A DNA stretch of 64,000 bases from positions 1 to 64,000 of the forward strand of contig JAQFWX010000107.1 of NCBI GenBank assembly GCA_027605045.1, given 5' to 3'. Source of the stretch: Phallus indusiatus. Its lineage: Eukaryota; Basidiomycota; Agaricomycetes; Phallales; Phallaceae. The notes beneath the pieces are model-generated. The model saw only the letters and a program-made list of their open reading frames with translations, was not told where the DNA came from and ran no database searches. Of the stretch, positions 35,931 to 48,031 are shown piece by piece (position 1 is the first letter of the stretch; each line of letters begins with the position of its first letter). The position numbers and the translations under genes were made by a program.

Positions 35931-36909
35931 TGTGGCGGCTGGCAGACAGAAGTTTTGAAGTAATAGTTCATCCTCAAGGTTACATGTAGATACCGGTGAT
36001 GTGGAAAAGGGTCACTAGATAGAGAAGCACTGGAATATTTCAATTTGATAAGGTCATGGAAGTTCTCAAGCGATCATACAGAGGATAAACCTCTCGATTT
36101 TCTTCAGGCCTGAGTAAACAGGTGACCGTCATTCGAATGAGATGGTATAAATAGGGATGTTTTTAGCAAAGGATCATAAATTGTCTGAATGCCATTGGGA
36201 GTCGACAACTTGAAAAGGAATTGTTTGAGCAAGAGGACAGTGAAGCATGATGAAGTGTCTCCAAGTTAAGCTTTTGCACTGAGAGTACTGGATAGGCACG
36301 AAATAACCTTCAATGTCACCATTTCAATTATAGGTCACTATTTAAAGAAGAATCGGTATTTATACACATCATTTATAAAAAAACTTAGACCTCATTAACC
36401 TAGGTCAATAAACGAAGCAAGCGACGCTTGCTTACCTAGAGCTTTTGTCTAAATGGAATGGTCATAGGATATTCTGGGCATATTTAAGCCAGGTTATTAC
36501 CATTTCTTGTACTTTCAAATATCGAATGGATGGCATGTTGGTCTGAATACCCTGTTCCCCAAGTAGATTAACATCTATACATCTAAGGAAGACGGTAGCT
36601 AATATCTTCATAAATTATCCGATTGGGAATGAAGTTATTACCCTGGCATTTATCCCTGTGGTCAGCTTGACGCATTTTCTCTATATCCTTGACCTCGTTA
36701 TTATTTAGCAACGAAACCTAAGACATGCGTCAGTGGAATCGCTTTTATCACGACTCGATATGTTCCCTGCGGCTTACTGAGAATTCTGGAGACAGAGGAC
36801 GGGAAAAATGAATAATCATTTGGTGTTACATCGTAATATATCGAACCCGAACAGTTAGTGTTACCAAGGACATCCGAATGGATTAGTCCTGCATAGCTTG
36901 GATTTCCTT
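35931..36909. other. Intergenic region downstream of POP5
   Basis: About 1 kb, no gene recognised. Holds a short perfect-looking palindrome AAGCAAGCGACGCTTGCTT (about 36416-36434). Otherwise AT-rich sequence. Confidence 0.45.
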
Positions 36910-37569
36910 TTAGCTTTTCTCGAGGTAATCGTCGTAATTATCGCTCCTTTGACCTAATTTTTACATGATCAGCAGCATGAGCAATTGAGAAGAGGGAATT
37001 CACATACCTTTTTCTGCAGAATGTGCTCTGTAACGAGCTATGATTTCCTTGTCATATTTTATAGCCGCCAGTTGTGCATGTTTGATTGTTCCTACGACAA
37101 AACATCGGATGACATGAGAAGAAAAACCACCCACGAGCAAAGCAAACCTGATAAGTGAATCAAACGGGGGATATAATCCCTTCCTTCAATGGACGTAAGT
37201 AAAGTAAGGGCACCCCAGGCGATCCTGTGATGATCTCGTGCAACACGGATAATACATAAATTTGTAGTTGGAGAGAAATATTTGACTATCAATGCAAATT
37301 CCAATATTTTAACAAAATAATCGAGATGATAGGTTACTTACTAGTCATGGATGACGCAACAGCACCCCAGCCAATTTCACCAAAATTTTTGACGACGCTG
37401 TCTTTCAGCGCTTGCAATACGTGTCTCGAGTGCAGCTCAGGACCTGTAGACGAAGAAGCTTGATTATTGCATGATATAAGTTCAATCAGAAGCCATCGAT
37501 TCTAAGAAGAACAAATGAGGATTAGGGACACCATTGACGAAAAATTCAACAAACCTTGAAGCGGACCAT
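36910..37569 (-). CDS. POP5: POP5, RNase P / MRP protein subunit
   Basis: Small RNA-binding subunit of RNase P and RNase MRP (tRNA 5' maturation and rRNA processing). Not visible as one long frame because it is split into five exons; joined they give about 146 residues. Exon 1 is MVRFK, then NRWLLIELISCNNQASSSTG, PELHSRHVLQALKDSVVKNF, GEIGWGAVASSMT, IKYFSPTTNLCIIRVARDHH, RIAWGALTLLTSIEGRDYIP, RLIHLSGTIKHAQLAAIKYD and a tail ending DDYLEKS. The MVRFK start, the Y-x-x-x-T-x-x-x-I-I-R-V strand and the SGTIK motif are the POP5/Rpp14 signature. All splice junctions are GT-AG. Start at 37569 and stop TAA at 36910-36912. Bracketed by two copies of a repeat. Confidence 0.9.
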
Positions 37570-37782
37570 CACTGAATGACGTAATCGAGAATTGTCATAC
37601 ACGGTGGAAGTACTACTTTCTACCTAGTATCCTGCAGTCCCGTTAAATCGACGCAGAAGATATTAGAGCAAAGATTTCTTTCTGTTCGTTACGGAAGTAT
37701 AGGAAATTATCGTGGTTGTGGGTAATAGCAAAGTATTATCAGAGCTGTTAGTAATTTAAATGCATGATTCCTGAATTCTTTC
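37570..37782. promoter_or_regulatory. POP5 upstream region
   Basis: About 210 bp between the POP5 start and repeat copy 2; the POP5 promoter must lie here or extend into the repeat. No specific element recognised. Confidence 0.35.
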
Positions 37783-38078
37783 CTTGGTTTTCTTTTCCTT
37801 CCCTCTTTCATCGTACATGTACGCTATGAAAAATTTTCCGGCGGATAGTTTCAATTCAAAAAGTGGTCTGCTTTCGTTCTGCTAGATTCGCACTTTTCTT
37901 GTTCTATAGATATTATTGATATGTACATGATTGAGATAAATCCAGGCCGGTCAGGTAAAATAGGGACAGTGTTACAGTGCACAACAGAAACCGAATTGGA
38001 AAGTTATCACGACCATTGCTACCATTCAAATTCCCTGAAAAATGGCTTGAGAAAAAATAATATACCAAACAGAAGGTT
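37783..38078 (+). repeat. Duplicated 3'-flank segment, copy 2
   Basis: Direct repeat partner of 35640-35930. It ends at the stop codon of the TFIIA gene, which shows it is the original kinase2-TFIIA intergenic sequence or its copy. Confidence 0.8.
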
Positions 38079-39272
38079 TTAAACATTCTCGTACCCTGTA
38101 CACTTTGCAAACAAGTAGTCTTTCCCATTGATGTGAACCATTCCATCTTTCAAAACGCATTTCCACTTATTTTTCACTCTTGCGACCTAAACAAATCAGG
38201 TTGAGAGACTATTTCCTTACTAGGGAGAGCTGGGGGGGAAAAGTCCGAACCTTATCATATGTACAAAACACGATATCTTGATCAGGACCACCAGTTTCAG
38301 TTTCTTCGGCGCCCTCGCCTTCCGACTCCGAGTCGTCCAAATCCGAATTGATTTCCTCCGAGGCACCTGGAACTCTGGGTTGTGATGACCCCGGCATTCC
38401 CGCGCCTGGAGGAGGGGTATTAGAAGAATTTGAAGATGTTGATGCTGCACCATCAAATTGAGGGATCCTCGACATGTCGCCTAGATGAGAAGGTTCTGCT
38501 GAGCGATTCCATGGAGGCGCACCACCTGAGCGTCGAGGGACTGATTGAGTTTGCTGTGCTGCTGCTGTGGGCTGCGACGGAAGAGTTTGAGGTTGTGGGG
38601 AATAATGAGGAGCGGGAGGCGGGGGAGGTCTTTGAGGTTGGAACTGAAGGACGGATTCGCTCCCAGAAGGCTGACCAGGGTGGGTCGGTGGGTGTGAATG
38701 AAGAGGGTGGGGAAGAACATATGTCGTTTGAAGATGCATAGGTTGACCTGGCGGCGGCGGCGGGTACCGGGGAGGCTCCCCGGATTCTGTTTTGACAGAA
38801 ATTGGAGGGAGCGGGCCATTACTTTGATATTGATTGTGTGTCGATGATGGTGGAAAATGGGATGGATGGGGATAGTGAGAGGGATGGGGTGGAGGTGGAG
38901 GTGGTGGAAAAGAGGCTGGCAATGAGGGAATCGAAGACTGCGATGCAGAGGCGAGGTCATTTGCGTTAGAATTTTGCCTCGAGTCAGTTTCAAATTCGGC
39001 TACTTTGGACGCAATTATTTTAGACTCCCAACGCTGATAAAAGGGTGAGTAAGATGCGAAATGCAAGAAACAGGTTAATTGGCTCACCGTCTGAAGATCC
39101 GCAAGAACGTCCTCCGAAACGCCGTATTCATCAAATTCAGACCTGATGTTGTTGATCACGTCGTCAATGACTGATCGGTATGTTGAGGGCTATTGTGAAG
39201 GAATTGTAAATTAAACAAACAAATTCGCCATTTTACGGTCCAGGGAGTGCTTACCACAATTTTATTCGACAT
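38079..39272 (-). CDS. TOA1: TFIIA large subunit (TOA1)
   Basis: General transcription factor stabilising TBP on the TATA box; heterodimerises with TOA2. Four exons. Exon 1 is MSNKIV (start 39272), followed by PSTYRSVIDDVINNIRSEFD and the N-terminal four-helix-bundle part, LADLQT then RWESKIIASKVAEFE. A long Pro/Gln/Ser-rich linker (about residues 60-270) separates it from an acidic segment (SDLDDSESEGEGAEETE) and the C-terminal beta-barrel: DIVFCTYDKVARVKNKWKCV and LKDGMVHINGKDYLFAKC, ending TGYENV. Both conserved ends are present. Divergent from the auxilin-like gene with 220 bp between starts. Confidence 0.92.
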
Positions 39273-39492
39273 TTTTTATCGACTTTCGTTTTCCTTCGAA
39301 TTTTTTTTGATCTCCTTTTTTCCACTTCTATTGTTACGGCCTAGTACCCACGAAAGCAACTTTGAACCACACACCAAAGCTTGGAACTTTGAGCTCGGGC
39401 TTGCGTGCTCGTCGCGGACGAATTCTGAGTCTGGGTCTTTCGAACTCCGATACCTTTCTTCTTATTACTCAACCCAAGTAATGTAAAAAAAT
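39273..39492. promoter_or_regulatory. Bidirectional promoter region, TOA1 / auxilin-like gene
   Basis: 220 bp between divergent ATGs. T-rich near TOA1. No TATA box obvious on either strand. Confidence 0.45.
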
Positions 39493-41891
39493 ATGGCCGA
39501 TCCTTTCAGCTTTATAGCATCTTCCGTCTCTTCTCGTCCTGTGCGTAATGCTGCAACATCAATAACTCAGTCAAAACAGTCAAAAAACAGCAACTCATCT
39601 GATGCATTCCATGACTTGGTCTCCTTCGATGCCAACGCAACTACCAGCAAGCAAACGAGCAACCTCACCTTAGCAGAGCGCGCTGCCAAGGCTGAACAGG
39701 ACCGCAAGGCCCGTTTGAATAACGATACCCATGTTTACCAAGATTCTTTTTGGGATAAATTCGATACCTCCTCGACGTCTGCTCCACCAAAGCCGGCCAA
39801 GCTGACTAGCAACGTCCTGGCTTCTTCAGCGACTGATCGAGGGCCACGAATTGCCAAAGACTCATGGGATATTGATTTTATATCTTTGGAATCTACCAAA
39901 CCCCCCTCCAATTTACCCTCCAGCTCCTTTTCAAGCAATATCAATGCTAATTTACTGGACTCAGACGACACTTCCCCTTTCGTTGATTTCAATGGCTCGT
40001 CCCATCCATCGACTCTTATTCGTTCCGATACCCCGGGTAGCTTCGAATTTGGGGATAGCGATGAGCGTTATGAACAGGATGAAGATGACATTCTGGGCGA
40101 ACTCGGGAAACCAATTGAATTAGTGAAGAGTGCGGTACCAAAAGTAATTTCTTTCATAATTCCATCTTCTCACTTTTTATGATGATCCCGTTTAGGAACC
40201 CTTATCCACCGCTCCCCCTCGGCAGCCTGCTCGCCCGACCGCTTCATCTTCATTTTCATCGTCGCCCCCGCCGCATGTATTGGGTAAATTGGTCGAAATG
40301 GGATTTTCGGTTCAACAAGCCAGAACAGCCCTCATTGAAACATCCATGGACGTAGATGCAGCAGTGGAAATGCTGTTACGAGATACCGTTGATATGCCAC
40401 TTGAAATTTCAGAAAGTGCCCCCCTCCCACTCGGAAAGGACCGAAGGCGACCCGCGGCTCCATCTCCTCATCCTCCTTCAGGCTCCCAAGACTCCGTCCA
40501 AGCTTTACAAGAGCAAGCTGACAGACTATTGTCACAGGCATCGTCAATTGGGTTCAATGTGTTCAACAAGGCAAATGCATTATGGAGAGAAGGTCGTGAA
40601 AAGGTGATCAAAGTTTATGAGGAACAGCGACTAGGAGTACCAGAAGATAAGGTACAAACCAGGACACGGCCGAGATGGATGGAAGATCAAGCGCCGCCTG
40701 ACAACCATGCTCGTCTCCGAACTGATTCCGCTGAATCATCACCCACACCGTATAAATCTCCCGCGCGCCATCGCGTTCCACAATCGGCTAGCCTTATTCC
40801 CTCCACTTCTGACCCTGTTCCTCCTGTTGCTCAGATACCTCGTAAACCAACACCATCAGTTTCTCGTCCTTCGCTTCCGCCGACCCCAATTATTAGACAT
40901 AACGTTGAAGTTTCGGCATTTGACTTAGCTGTAAGCAATGCAGCCAAGACGAAAGGAACGGAGTTTTTCAAACTAGGACGATTTGCCGAAGCCGAAGCCT
41001 CTTATTCTCGTGCAATAGGGGTTCTACCTGAGTTGCACTTGCTACGCATACCACTTCATAATAATCGAGCCTTGACCCGGTTAAAAACTGGGGAATACAA
41101 ACTGAGTATAGAGGACGCCGCGATGGTCATACGCATCGTGGTCGGGGACTTGGGCAGCTCTTGGCATCCTAGCAGAGAAACTCAGGACGGTGCCACTTTA
41201 GCTCAGGCTGTGTCAAAAGCGTATCGAAGAAGAGCAGAGGCCTACGAAGGTTTGGAACGGTGGAAAGATGCCCAAGCAGATTGGGAAACCTTGAACTCTT
41301 TATCATGGGTCGAATACTCAACCAAGAAGGACGCTGTGAACGGCATAACACGGTGCAGACGTATGTTATCCGGCAATGTACAAGACTCCTCCCGTAAGGC
41401 GAACACATCAACGCGGTCCTCCGCTGTTACCAAGTCCGTTCAACCCAGGCTTCCTGCATCTTCCTCTCCGGCAGCGGAGGGTCCTGCCCTGTCACGAGTC
41501 CGTACGGCAAATCTAACGCAGGAAAAGGAGGACCAGGAACGACATGAGCTAAAGGATGTGGTCGATGGACGTCTAGAAGCATGGAGATCAGGGAAAGAGA
41601 AGAATATACGAGCATTAATTGCCAGTCTAGAGACAATTTTGCCCCCGAAATTCAAATGGCAGAGTGTTGGGATGTCAGAACTCGTGACTAATAATCAAGT
41701 CAAAATACGATATATGAAAGCGATCGCACGATTACATCCAGACAAGGTGCGGGTATTTTGTCGTCACATTTTCTTTTTCTAATTTCCCTGCTTCTATTCA
41801 GTTGTCTAGCATCGATACTTCGGTCGAGGAACGTATGATAGCCAATGGCGTATTTGGTACATTAAATGAAGCATGGAACTCTTTGAAGTAG
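39493..41891 (+). CDS. Auxilin-like J-protein (SWA2 type)
   Basis: Clathrin-uncoating cofactor recruiting HSC70 to coated vesicles. The N-terminal ~230 residues are Ser/Thr-rich with a DPF motif in MADPFSF and SFWDKFD patterns likely to bind clathrin or adaptors. A UBA domain follows (LGKLVEMGFSVQQARTALIE, VDAAVEMLLRD), then a Pro/Ser linker, a TPR region (AKTKGTEFFKLGRFAEAEAS, IPLHNNRALTRLKTGEYKLS, AYRRRAEAYEGLERWKDAQA) and a C-terminal J domain with HPD in IARLHPDK and NGVFGTLNEAWNSLK at the end. UBA-TPR-J is exactly the SWA2 order. Two introns; the second splits the J domain just after HPDK. Start ATG 39493. Confidence 0.88.
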
Positions 41892-42331
41892 AACATTAAA
41901 TTATTACAGGTAGAATATACCCTACCGCACACGCCTGTATTTATATGGAGGGATCGTCACTCGCTTGGTTGCGTATTTATACCCTTAGACTTTGTAGAAA
42001 GTGACTTTGACCGACTGTTGGATCTGTCAATTACTATGTTTTCTAGTGGCTTCGTCTACGGGCCAATAAAATCTTGTAGGAACTTGTTCTACACATTCAA
42101 ACCAGCGTACAAATTGTCCAGGATCATAGTACCTATCCACGGTTACCGGTCATCCATCGGTTGTGATGCAAGCCACACCTCGTTCCACTCAGTACGTCCG
42201 TGGACAATATGAAGTAAAATTTGTTATAAAGTCCACGATGTGGACCCGTCAGTGCTAGTGGAGGTCAAAAGATTGTTGAAAATCGGATGACTAAGCTTAT
42301 ATAAAAGCGCCTGCCTGACACGAAACTGACC
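41892..42331. promoter_or_regulatory. FCP1 promoter region with TATA box
   Basis: 440 bp without a gene. A TATA box (TTATATAAAAG, 42297-42307) lies only 25 bp before the FCP1 ATG at 42332, which would give a very short leader unless initiation is further upstream. Confidence 0.5.
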
Positions 42332-44935
42332 ATGGAGGGGACTGAATTATGTTTGCCTCCAGATTTACCATATCCTGTAACAATCTCCTCTCTTGCTTTG
42401 CAGCCGTCGTCTGAGGTTACTCGTGGAACACGTCTACTCACTTATTCGTACACCTTCAAGTCGGCTGCCACCGGGAGCTCCGAAACACGTTTTGGGACAT
42501 GGGACTCCACGACAAACGGCACGTTGCACTCGTGGAAGGTCAATCGAGGAGATATCATCTCCCAGCCGAAAGCGGTAGTCATTATTAACGAACCATGCAA
42601 GCACCCGGTGCAAATTGGCGGTTTATGTGCGGTTTGTGGGAAGGATATAACAGAGTATGTAGTCCTTGACAAGTTCTTCATCAATGTTTTGTCTTTATAT
42701 GCGGTAACTATATCCTCAAAAGATCAGACTATATGGGCTCTTCCTATGCCTCTAGAGCCACAATTCAAATGACTCATTCAGGGAAGGGACCCACCGTTTC
42801 TCTTGAGGAAGCCGAGAAGCTGGAGAGGGAAACAGCCACTCATCTGTTGCAACGGCGAAAACTTTCATTAATAGTCGACCTTGACCAAACTATTGTGCAC
42901 GCTACCGTCGATCCCACTGTTGGAGAATGGATTGTTGAAGGTGAAGCATGGGAAGCTAGACATAGTGCGAAGGCGGATACAAAGGCGGAGGCTCCTGCTA
43001 TCGACGACGATGATCCTGTCAACCCAAACTGGGAGGCTCTTAAAGACGTAGCAAAATTCATCCTTGGACCAGAAACAATAGGCCAGTCTCATCGCAATAA
43101 TAACGCCCCCAAGTTCAATATACCTGGGTGCATGTATTACATCAAACCTAGGCAAGTTTTGATTGTTCGTTAATATCGAATTCATCCTCACGCTAGGTTC
43201 TTCTAGGCCCGGTCTACAGTCGTTTCTCAAAAGGATCAATGAGAAATATGAGATGCACGTTTACACGATGGGTACTCGAGCGTATGCCGAAGCTGTATGT
43301 GCCGCTATAGACCCGGATGGTACTTTCTTTCGCGATCGTGTTCTAAGCAGGGATGAGAGTGGAAGTGCGTGTATCTTTTGGCTAATGTGGTGCTTGTTTA
43401 CCAATTGCCATTCTATTTTTAAATTTAGGCTTTACTCAGAAAAGCCTACAACGTCTATTTCCTTGTGATCAATCCATGGTTGTTGTTATTGATGACCGTG
43501 CCGATGTCTGGGAATGGAGTCCAAACTTGGTCAAGGTCAGACCGTGTACGTCTCACAATCAGTCTCATCAGTGTTGCTTTTTCGTATACCAATAAACCAC
43601 TTGATTCTGCAGATGACTTTTTTGTAGGTATCGGGGATATCAACTCGACAACCGTACCAAAAGCTCCGACAACAGTAGCTGGTGCCGTACTCGCTGCCCA
43701 AAACAAAATTACAAGCGAACGAATTGCGGCGCAAGTTGAAGATCGTCCGCTAGCGAAGAAACAAGAGCTTTTAGAGGAAGAGGAGCAGAAAGAGGAAGAA
43801 GAAACCAAGACGACTGTTAATGGGGCGAAGCAAAAGAGTAGCAATGAAACGCACGAGAAACATAACCTTCATCACCGGAAGGCTTTGTTAAAAAATGACG
43901 ATGTTGAATTGACTCGAGTTGCCAATGTAGGGGTTTCATTGCAGACCATGAATTCATATAATTCTTACAATTCATTTCAGCTACTGGAGGAGGTACACAA
44001 ACAGTTTTATGATGCATATGATGCCCGGCTACCTGGGTCAGAACATTCATCTCATGAAGTTGCATATGACGTGCGGGTAAATGTCTATCGTTTTACTCCA
44101 CTTGCTGAACTTCTGCTAACTTTGGTATTTACTTGTCTGTCAGACCATTATTCCTCGAATACGAACGGAGTCACATGATCCCGCAGCACTACGAAGGCGT
44201 CCAGATGGACCTTCGCACATTGTTCCATCGGATAATGCGGCTCAGTCATCTTCCGCGTCAATATCGCCCAAAATACATGTAACACCCCCGGAAGAAGACG
44301 AAGAAGACTTTGTTGAAGATCCCGGCATTGGGGTTGACCTTGATGCCGATGTTTGGGCGGATGCTAATGCTGAAGTGGACGAGGTCCTGGGAGAAGAAAC
44401 AGAGGATGATGAATTAGGATCGAACTTTCCCGCAGATGAATCGGCGGTAGACGATAGCGGATGGCGTTCTGATGCCAGGTTCGTCAAAATATCTATACCT
44501 GATATGTATTACATCGGCTACACCTGACTGAACAGCAACGCAAGCTCATTCTCGGTGAAGAGGGGTACAAAACGGTCAAGAAGCTCAAGCGTGTCAGTTC
44601 CGAATAAGGAAAACAAAATATTTCCACTAACCAAGCGGACTAAGCTACTAGAATCGCGTCGAAGCATTAATGTGGTTTCGTCACGTCCAAAGCCTAACCA
44701 TTCCGAGCATGCTGGCGGTAGTGAGGCAACAGTTAGTCGTGAGGGGTCCTTGAAAGATGGAGAAGACGAAACAACGGCTGCTATTGCCGATGTCGATGAA
44801 TGGGAAGATAGGAGCCGCGATAATGAGAGTACGACGTCCACGGATGGAGATGATGCCCTTAACGAATTTGACGACGACGACGATTTCTTAGCAAGAGAGC
44901 TTGGATTAGAAGAAGAGGAAGAAGCCGGTGGTTAG
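42332..44935 (+). CDS. FCP1: FCP1, RNA polymerase II CTD phosphatase
   Basis: Removes phosphate from the Pol II C-terminal domain to recycle the enzyme. The N-terminus has the biotinyl-like lead (LPPDLPYPVTISSL, GGLCAVCGKDITE). The FCPH catalytic domain has KLSLIVDLDQTIVHATVDPT with the DxDxT nucleophile, YYIKPRPGLQSFLKRINEKY, MHVYTMGTRAYAEAV, FFRDRVLSRDESGS and VVVIDDRADVWEWSPNLVKV. It continues through LLEEVHKQFYDAYD to TIIPRIRTES. That phrase normally leads straight into a BRCT domain, but here it is followed directly by HDPAALRRRPDGPSHIVPSD and the acidic tail (EDEEDFVEDPG, DDDDDFLARELGLEEEEE). No BRCT core is visible. Last stop TAG at 44933-44935. Confidence 0.88.
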
Positions 44936-45100
44936 AGATCTATGATTTGCTGCTATTTTTTCTTTTCTTTATTCTTTCGGTATTTTTCTTGTATTGTAAG
45001 AGTTGTATTATGTATACTTCCAACAGGCTATTACTAGGAAATGAATAATTTTGAAACAAACATTCCACAATAAATAGACGAAAAATGAAACAATTAAACT
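44936..45100. other. Convergent 3' flanks, FCP1 / ABP1
   Basis: 165 bp, T-rich; no gene. Confidence 0.5.
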
Positions 45101-47849
45101 CTAGTTGAGCTCCACATAATTTGCTATACATAATAAGTAAATTATAACATTATGGGCAATAAAAAAGTCTCACCCGGAAACAATCCAGTAGATCCGTCAG
45201 GTGCAATGCCTTGCCACCAATCCTCGGATACTGCTTCGATGTGGGTAATTTGATCGCCCTCCTTGAAAGAAATTTCATTGTCTTCGCCGGCATCATAACT
45301 GAAACTTCTAAGAATTATTGCTGGTAGAAATAAATTCTATGGACGCACTCGTATAAGGCAACAGCAACCGTTCCTTGGTCTGCAGCGGGCTCTGGCTCTG
45401 GCTCCGGCTCCGGAGTAGGCGACCGAGGGGGTGCGGCAGGCTTAACAAAATGTTAATTCTGGTTGCTGTAAGAACCAACAAGATAATCGAACTCACAACG
45501 ACGGGTGGTGGTGGTGGAGGCGGAGGAGGAGGAGGCGGGGGCGGTGGGGGAGGTTCTGCTTCATTCTCAGGCTCGTCAGGCGTTGCAATTAATTCTACAT
45601 AATTGGCTATATTTCGAGTTATTTAACACAAGACATAATGTTGAAAAAAAAAGGTGCTCACCGGGGAATAAGCCCGACTTTGACCCGCCATCGCCCACAC
45701 CTTGCCACCAGCCTTAATGCAAGACTGAGTTTTAGAATACTAACTAGATGAGACATTCTCATAAAAACATCACCTTCGTCTAATTGTTCTATTTGTTCAA
45801 TCAGCTCTCCCTCTGTAAGGCTCATTTCATTATCTTCCGTGGCTTCATATGAGTATTGGACGACGGCACACAATCCCTTCCCAGACTGCTTTCAATTATC
45901 AGTAAACAACCTATGAATCAAACGTTTAACTTGCTTGATGGAGATTATGTTCTTCAACTGGTAACTCAGGCTCGGGTTCGGGTTCGGGTTCAGGTTCAGG
46001 TTGTTCTTCGGGCTCAGGAACTGTAGCAAAGTTCTTAAACGATAGTTAGTGAAATAGAAGCCGTGTTACTAATGCTCGACTCTTACCATTACGGGTGGTG
46101 GGGGTGGAGGCGGCGGGGGCGGTGGAGGCGGTGGAGGGAAATCTAGCTCAGGTTCAGGAGCTGCCGCTGGTGCCGGCGGAGGCGGTGGTGGTGGTGGTGG
46201 CGGGGGTGGTGGAGGTGATAAAGCGTCTTCTTCAGGTTCAGGGGCCGCCAAGGGTGGTGATACTGGTGGGACAAACAATGGTTTCCTTTCCTCTGAGGGT
46301 AAATTCATTCTAGAGACAGCAGGAGCGTTGGAAATGGGCTCTTCAACTTTCTTCAATGGGGCATATCTAGGCATCGTAGCAGCTGGTGCTGCCGCCTGAA
46401 TTGCAGCTCTAGAACGAGCCTCATCTTCCTCTTGTTGTTTCTTCGCAAGTGCTTGACGTTCTGACCAAGTAAGCTTCTTAGGTCCGCTGCTTGACGCGAG
46501 GCGTGAAACAGAAGGCGTAGATTCTTCCGACACCTGCTGGCGGGATGCAAATGGATTGACCAGCTTCTTGGGGGGTGGAAGGCTAACAGGTGTGTAAGCA
46601 GTCCCCTAATATGTTTAAAATATATAGGTATACAGTTATACGGATACTATCAAGAGACGGCTTACGACAGGGCCAATTTTATCTTCCTCGGCTGAACTCG
46701 ACACGGTTGGCGTCACCTTTGGAGGCGGGGGGGTCGAGACATAAGTCTTATGACAGGGTCAAACCAAAGCGTTAACAAGCATATCGTAATGTAACATACA
46801 GGACGGGAGAAAGATGGTGGTGGAGGCGGGGGAGAAGGCGCCGCGGTTGGCGTTTCTTCCTCCCAAGAAGGAGTGATCGACTTGACGTTAGAGACAGTCT
46901 TGGCCGGTAGCGTTGTTGGAGCCGAATAGGACGGTGCCTATGAAAAAGCCCTTGTATTAATATGGCAACAAACAAAACAATTGGAAGGAAATATTTACCT
47001 TTGCAGTAGTGGTGAAACTCGTTGGCGCTTTAGGGGGAGCAGCTGCTCTTAGACTCGCTATGTCTACTTTTCCAACCGGGGTATAGTTTGTTCCAACAGG
47101 TGCAATAGGCTCCGGACGTCTTTGAGGTTCATTGTGGACAGAATATTTAGATCCAGATGCTTCTCGTACACGTTTCATAATAAGTGACGGCACGACATCA
47201 CCCTGCACAATTGAACAAAACTCGTACAAGAGATTGAACTAAAAGACAACATACCTCATTACGAGCACTTATAACAACATGAGCGTTTTTAAGGTACCGA
47301 GTGACGGCGGCAGAATGGGAGTCTAGGCCAGAACAGGATCAGGCATCAGGTTGGTTAACGACCAACGAGAGAACGAACGAAATAAGCCCTTCTTCGCCTC
47401 TGGTACACCATCTCCGCACCAATTTACTTGCACATACTTTGGGAGTTGTGTCTGAAATTGTACGTGATTAGACGGCGATCAGCATGCATGAAACCATTAT
47501 AAGATCGTACATTTGGATCTTTGACTTGGGCAAAAGCGTATTGAATCCTGGATGAATAGAAATAGAGTTCGGGAAAACGATATAGCAGAGCGCCAATAGG
47601 ATGAAATGTACAAACCTGCCATCTGAAAATTCTTCCTCTAATTCTTCTAAACCTCCTGATCCTTGGGCTTGAACCTGGGATTTTGCAGTGATGAGCCGAA
47701 AGCAAGATCAGAAACTAGACAAGACACACCTTCAGGTCATTCGAAGCCTTCTCGTAGGTGAGTATCATCCAATCTCCATCTGATCCATCGAGAACCGATT
47801 TGTATGCAGAAGCAATCTCTTTTGCAGATAAATTGACTTGTAACGACAT
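45101..47849 (-). CDS. ABP1: ABP1/drebrin-like actin-binding protein
   Basis: Cortical actin-patch protein that binds F-actin and activates Arp2/3. N-terminal ADF/cofilin-homology domain from MSLQVNLSAKEIASAYKSVL, DWMILTYEKASNDLKV to GRIQYAFAQVKDP and SAAVTRYLKNAHVVISARNE. The centre contains repeated PVGTxYTPV and Pro-rich stretches, a coiled stretch around LTWSERQALAKKQQEEDEAR and two poly-Pro runs of 14-16 prolines. The C-terminus has two SH3 domains: GLCAVVQYSYEATEDNEMSL (45650-45880) and GTVAVALYEYDAGEDNEISF (45101-45370), both with WWQG and a LFPANYVEL-type end. Two PE repeats lie between them. The last exon (45101-45124) carries ANYVELN, so the second SH3 is complete only when spliced. 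Confidence 0.9.
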
Positions 47850-48031
47850 GGAAATGTCGGTGAGAGCGTTAAGGACGTAACGCGTAACAATTCCCACGAG
47901 TGTCACATGGTTGTGCGACACGTCGACCAATCACGAAACGTCCATTAAGGTATGACATTGAGACTATTAAAAGAGGTGAACACGTCGTCTTTAGTCTTTA
48001 CCCTAGATTCACACTTTCCACTTTTTTTAAT
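47850..48031. promoter_or_regulatory. Bidirectional promoter, ABP1 / PDI, with ACACGTCG motifs
   Basis: 182 bp between divergent starts. Two copies of ACACGTCG (47918-47925 and 47980-47987) flank a CCAAT box (47927-47931), and there is a TATTAAAAG block near 47965. The reverse complement CGACGTGT resembles the ACGTG core of HAC1-bound unfolded-protein-response elements, which would suit an ER chaperone gene; this is inference. Confidence 0.45.

Noticed and set aside
45375..45602. Plus-strand poly-Gly frame
   Set aside because: Antisense shadow of the poly-Pro stretch of ABP1.
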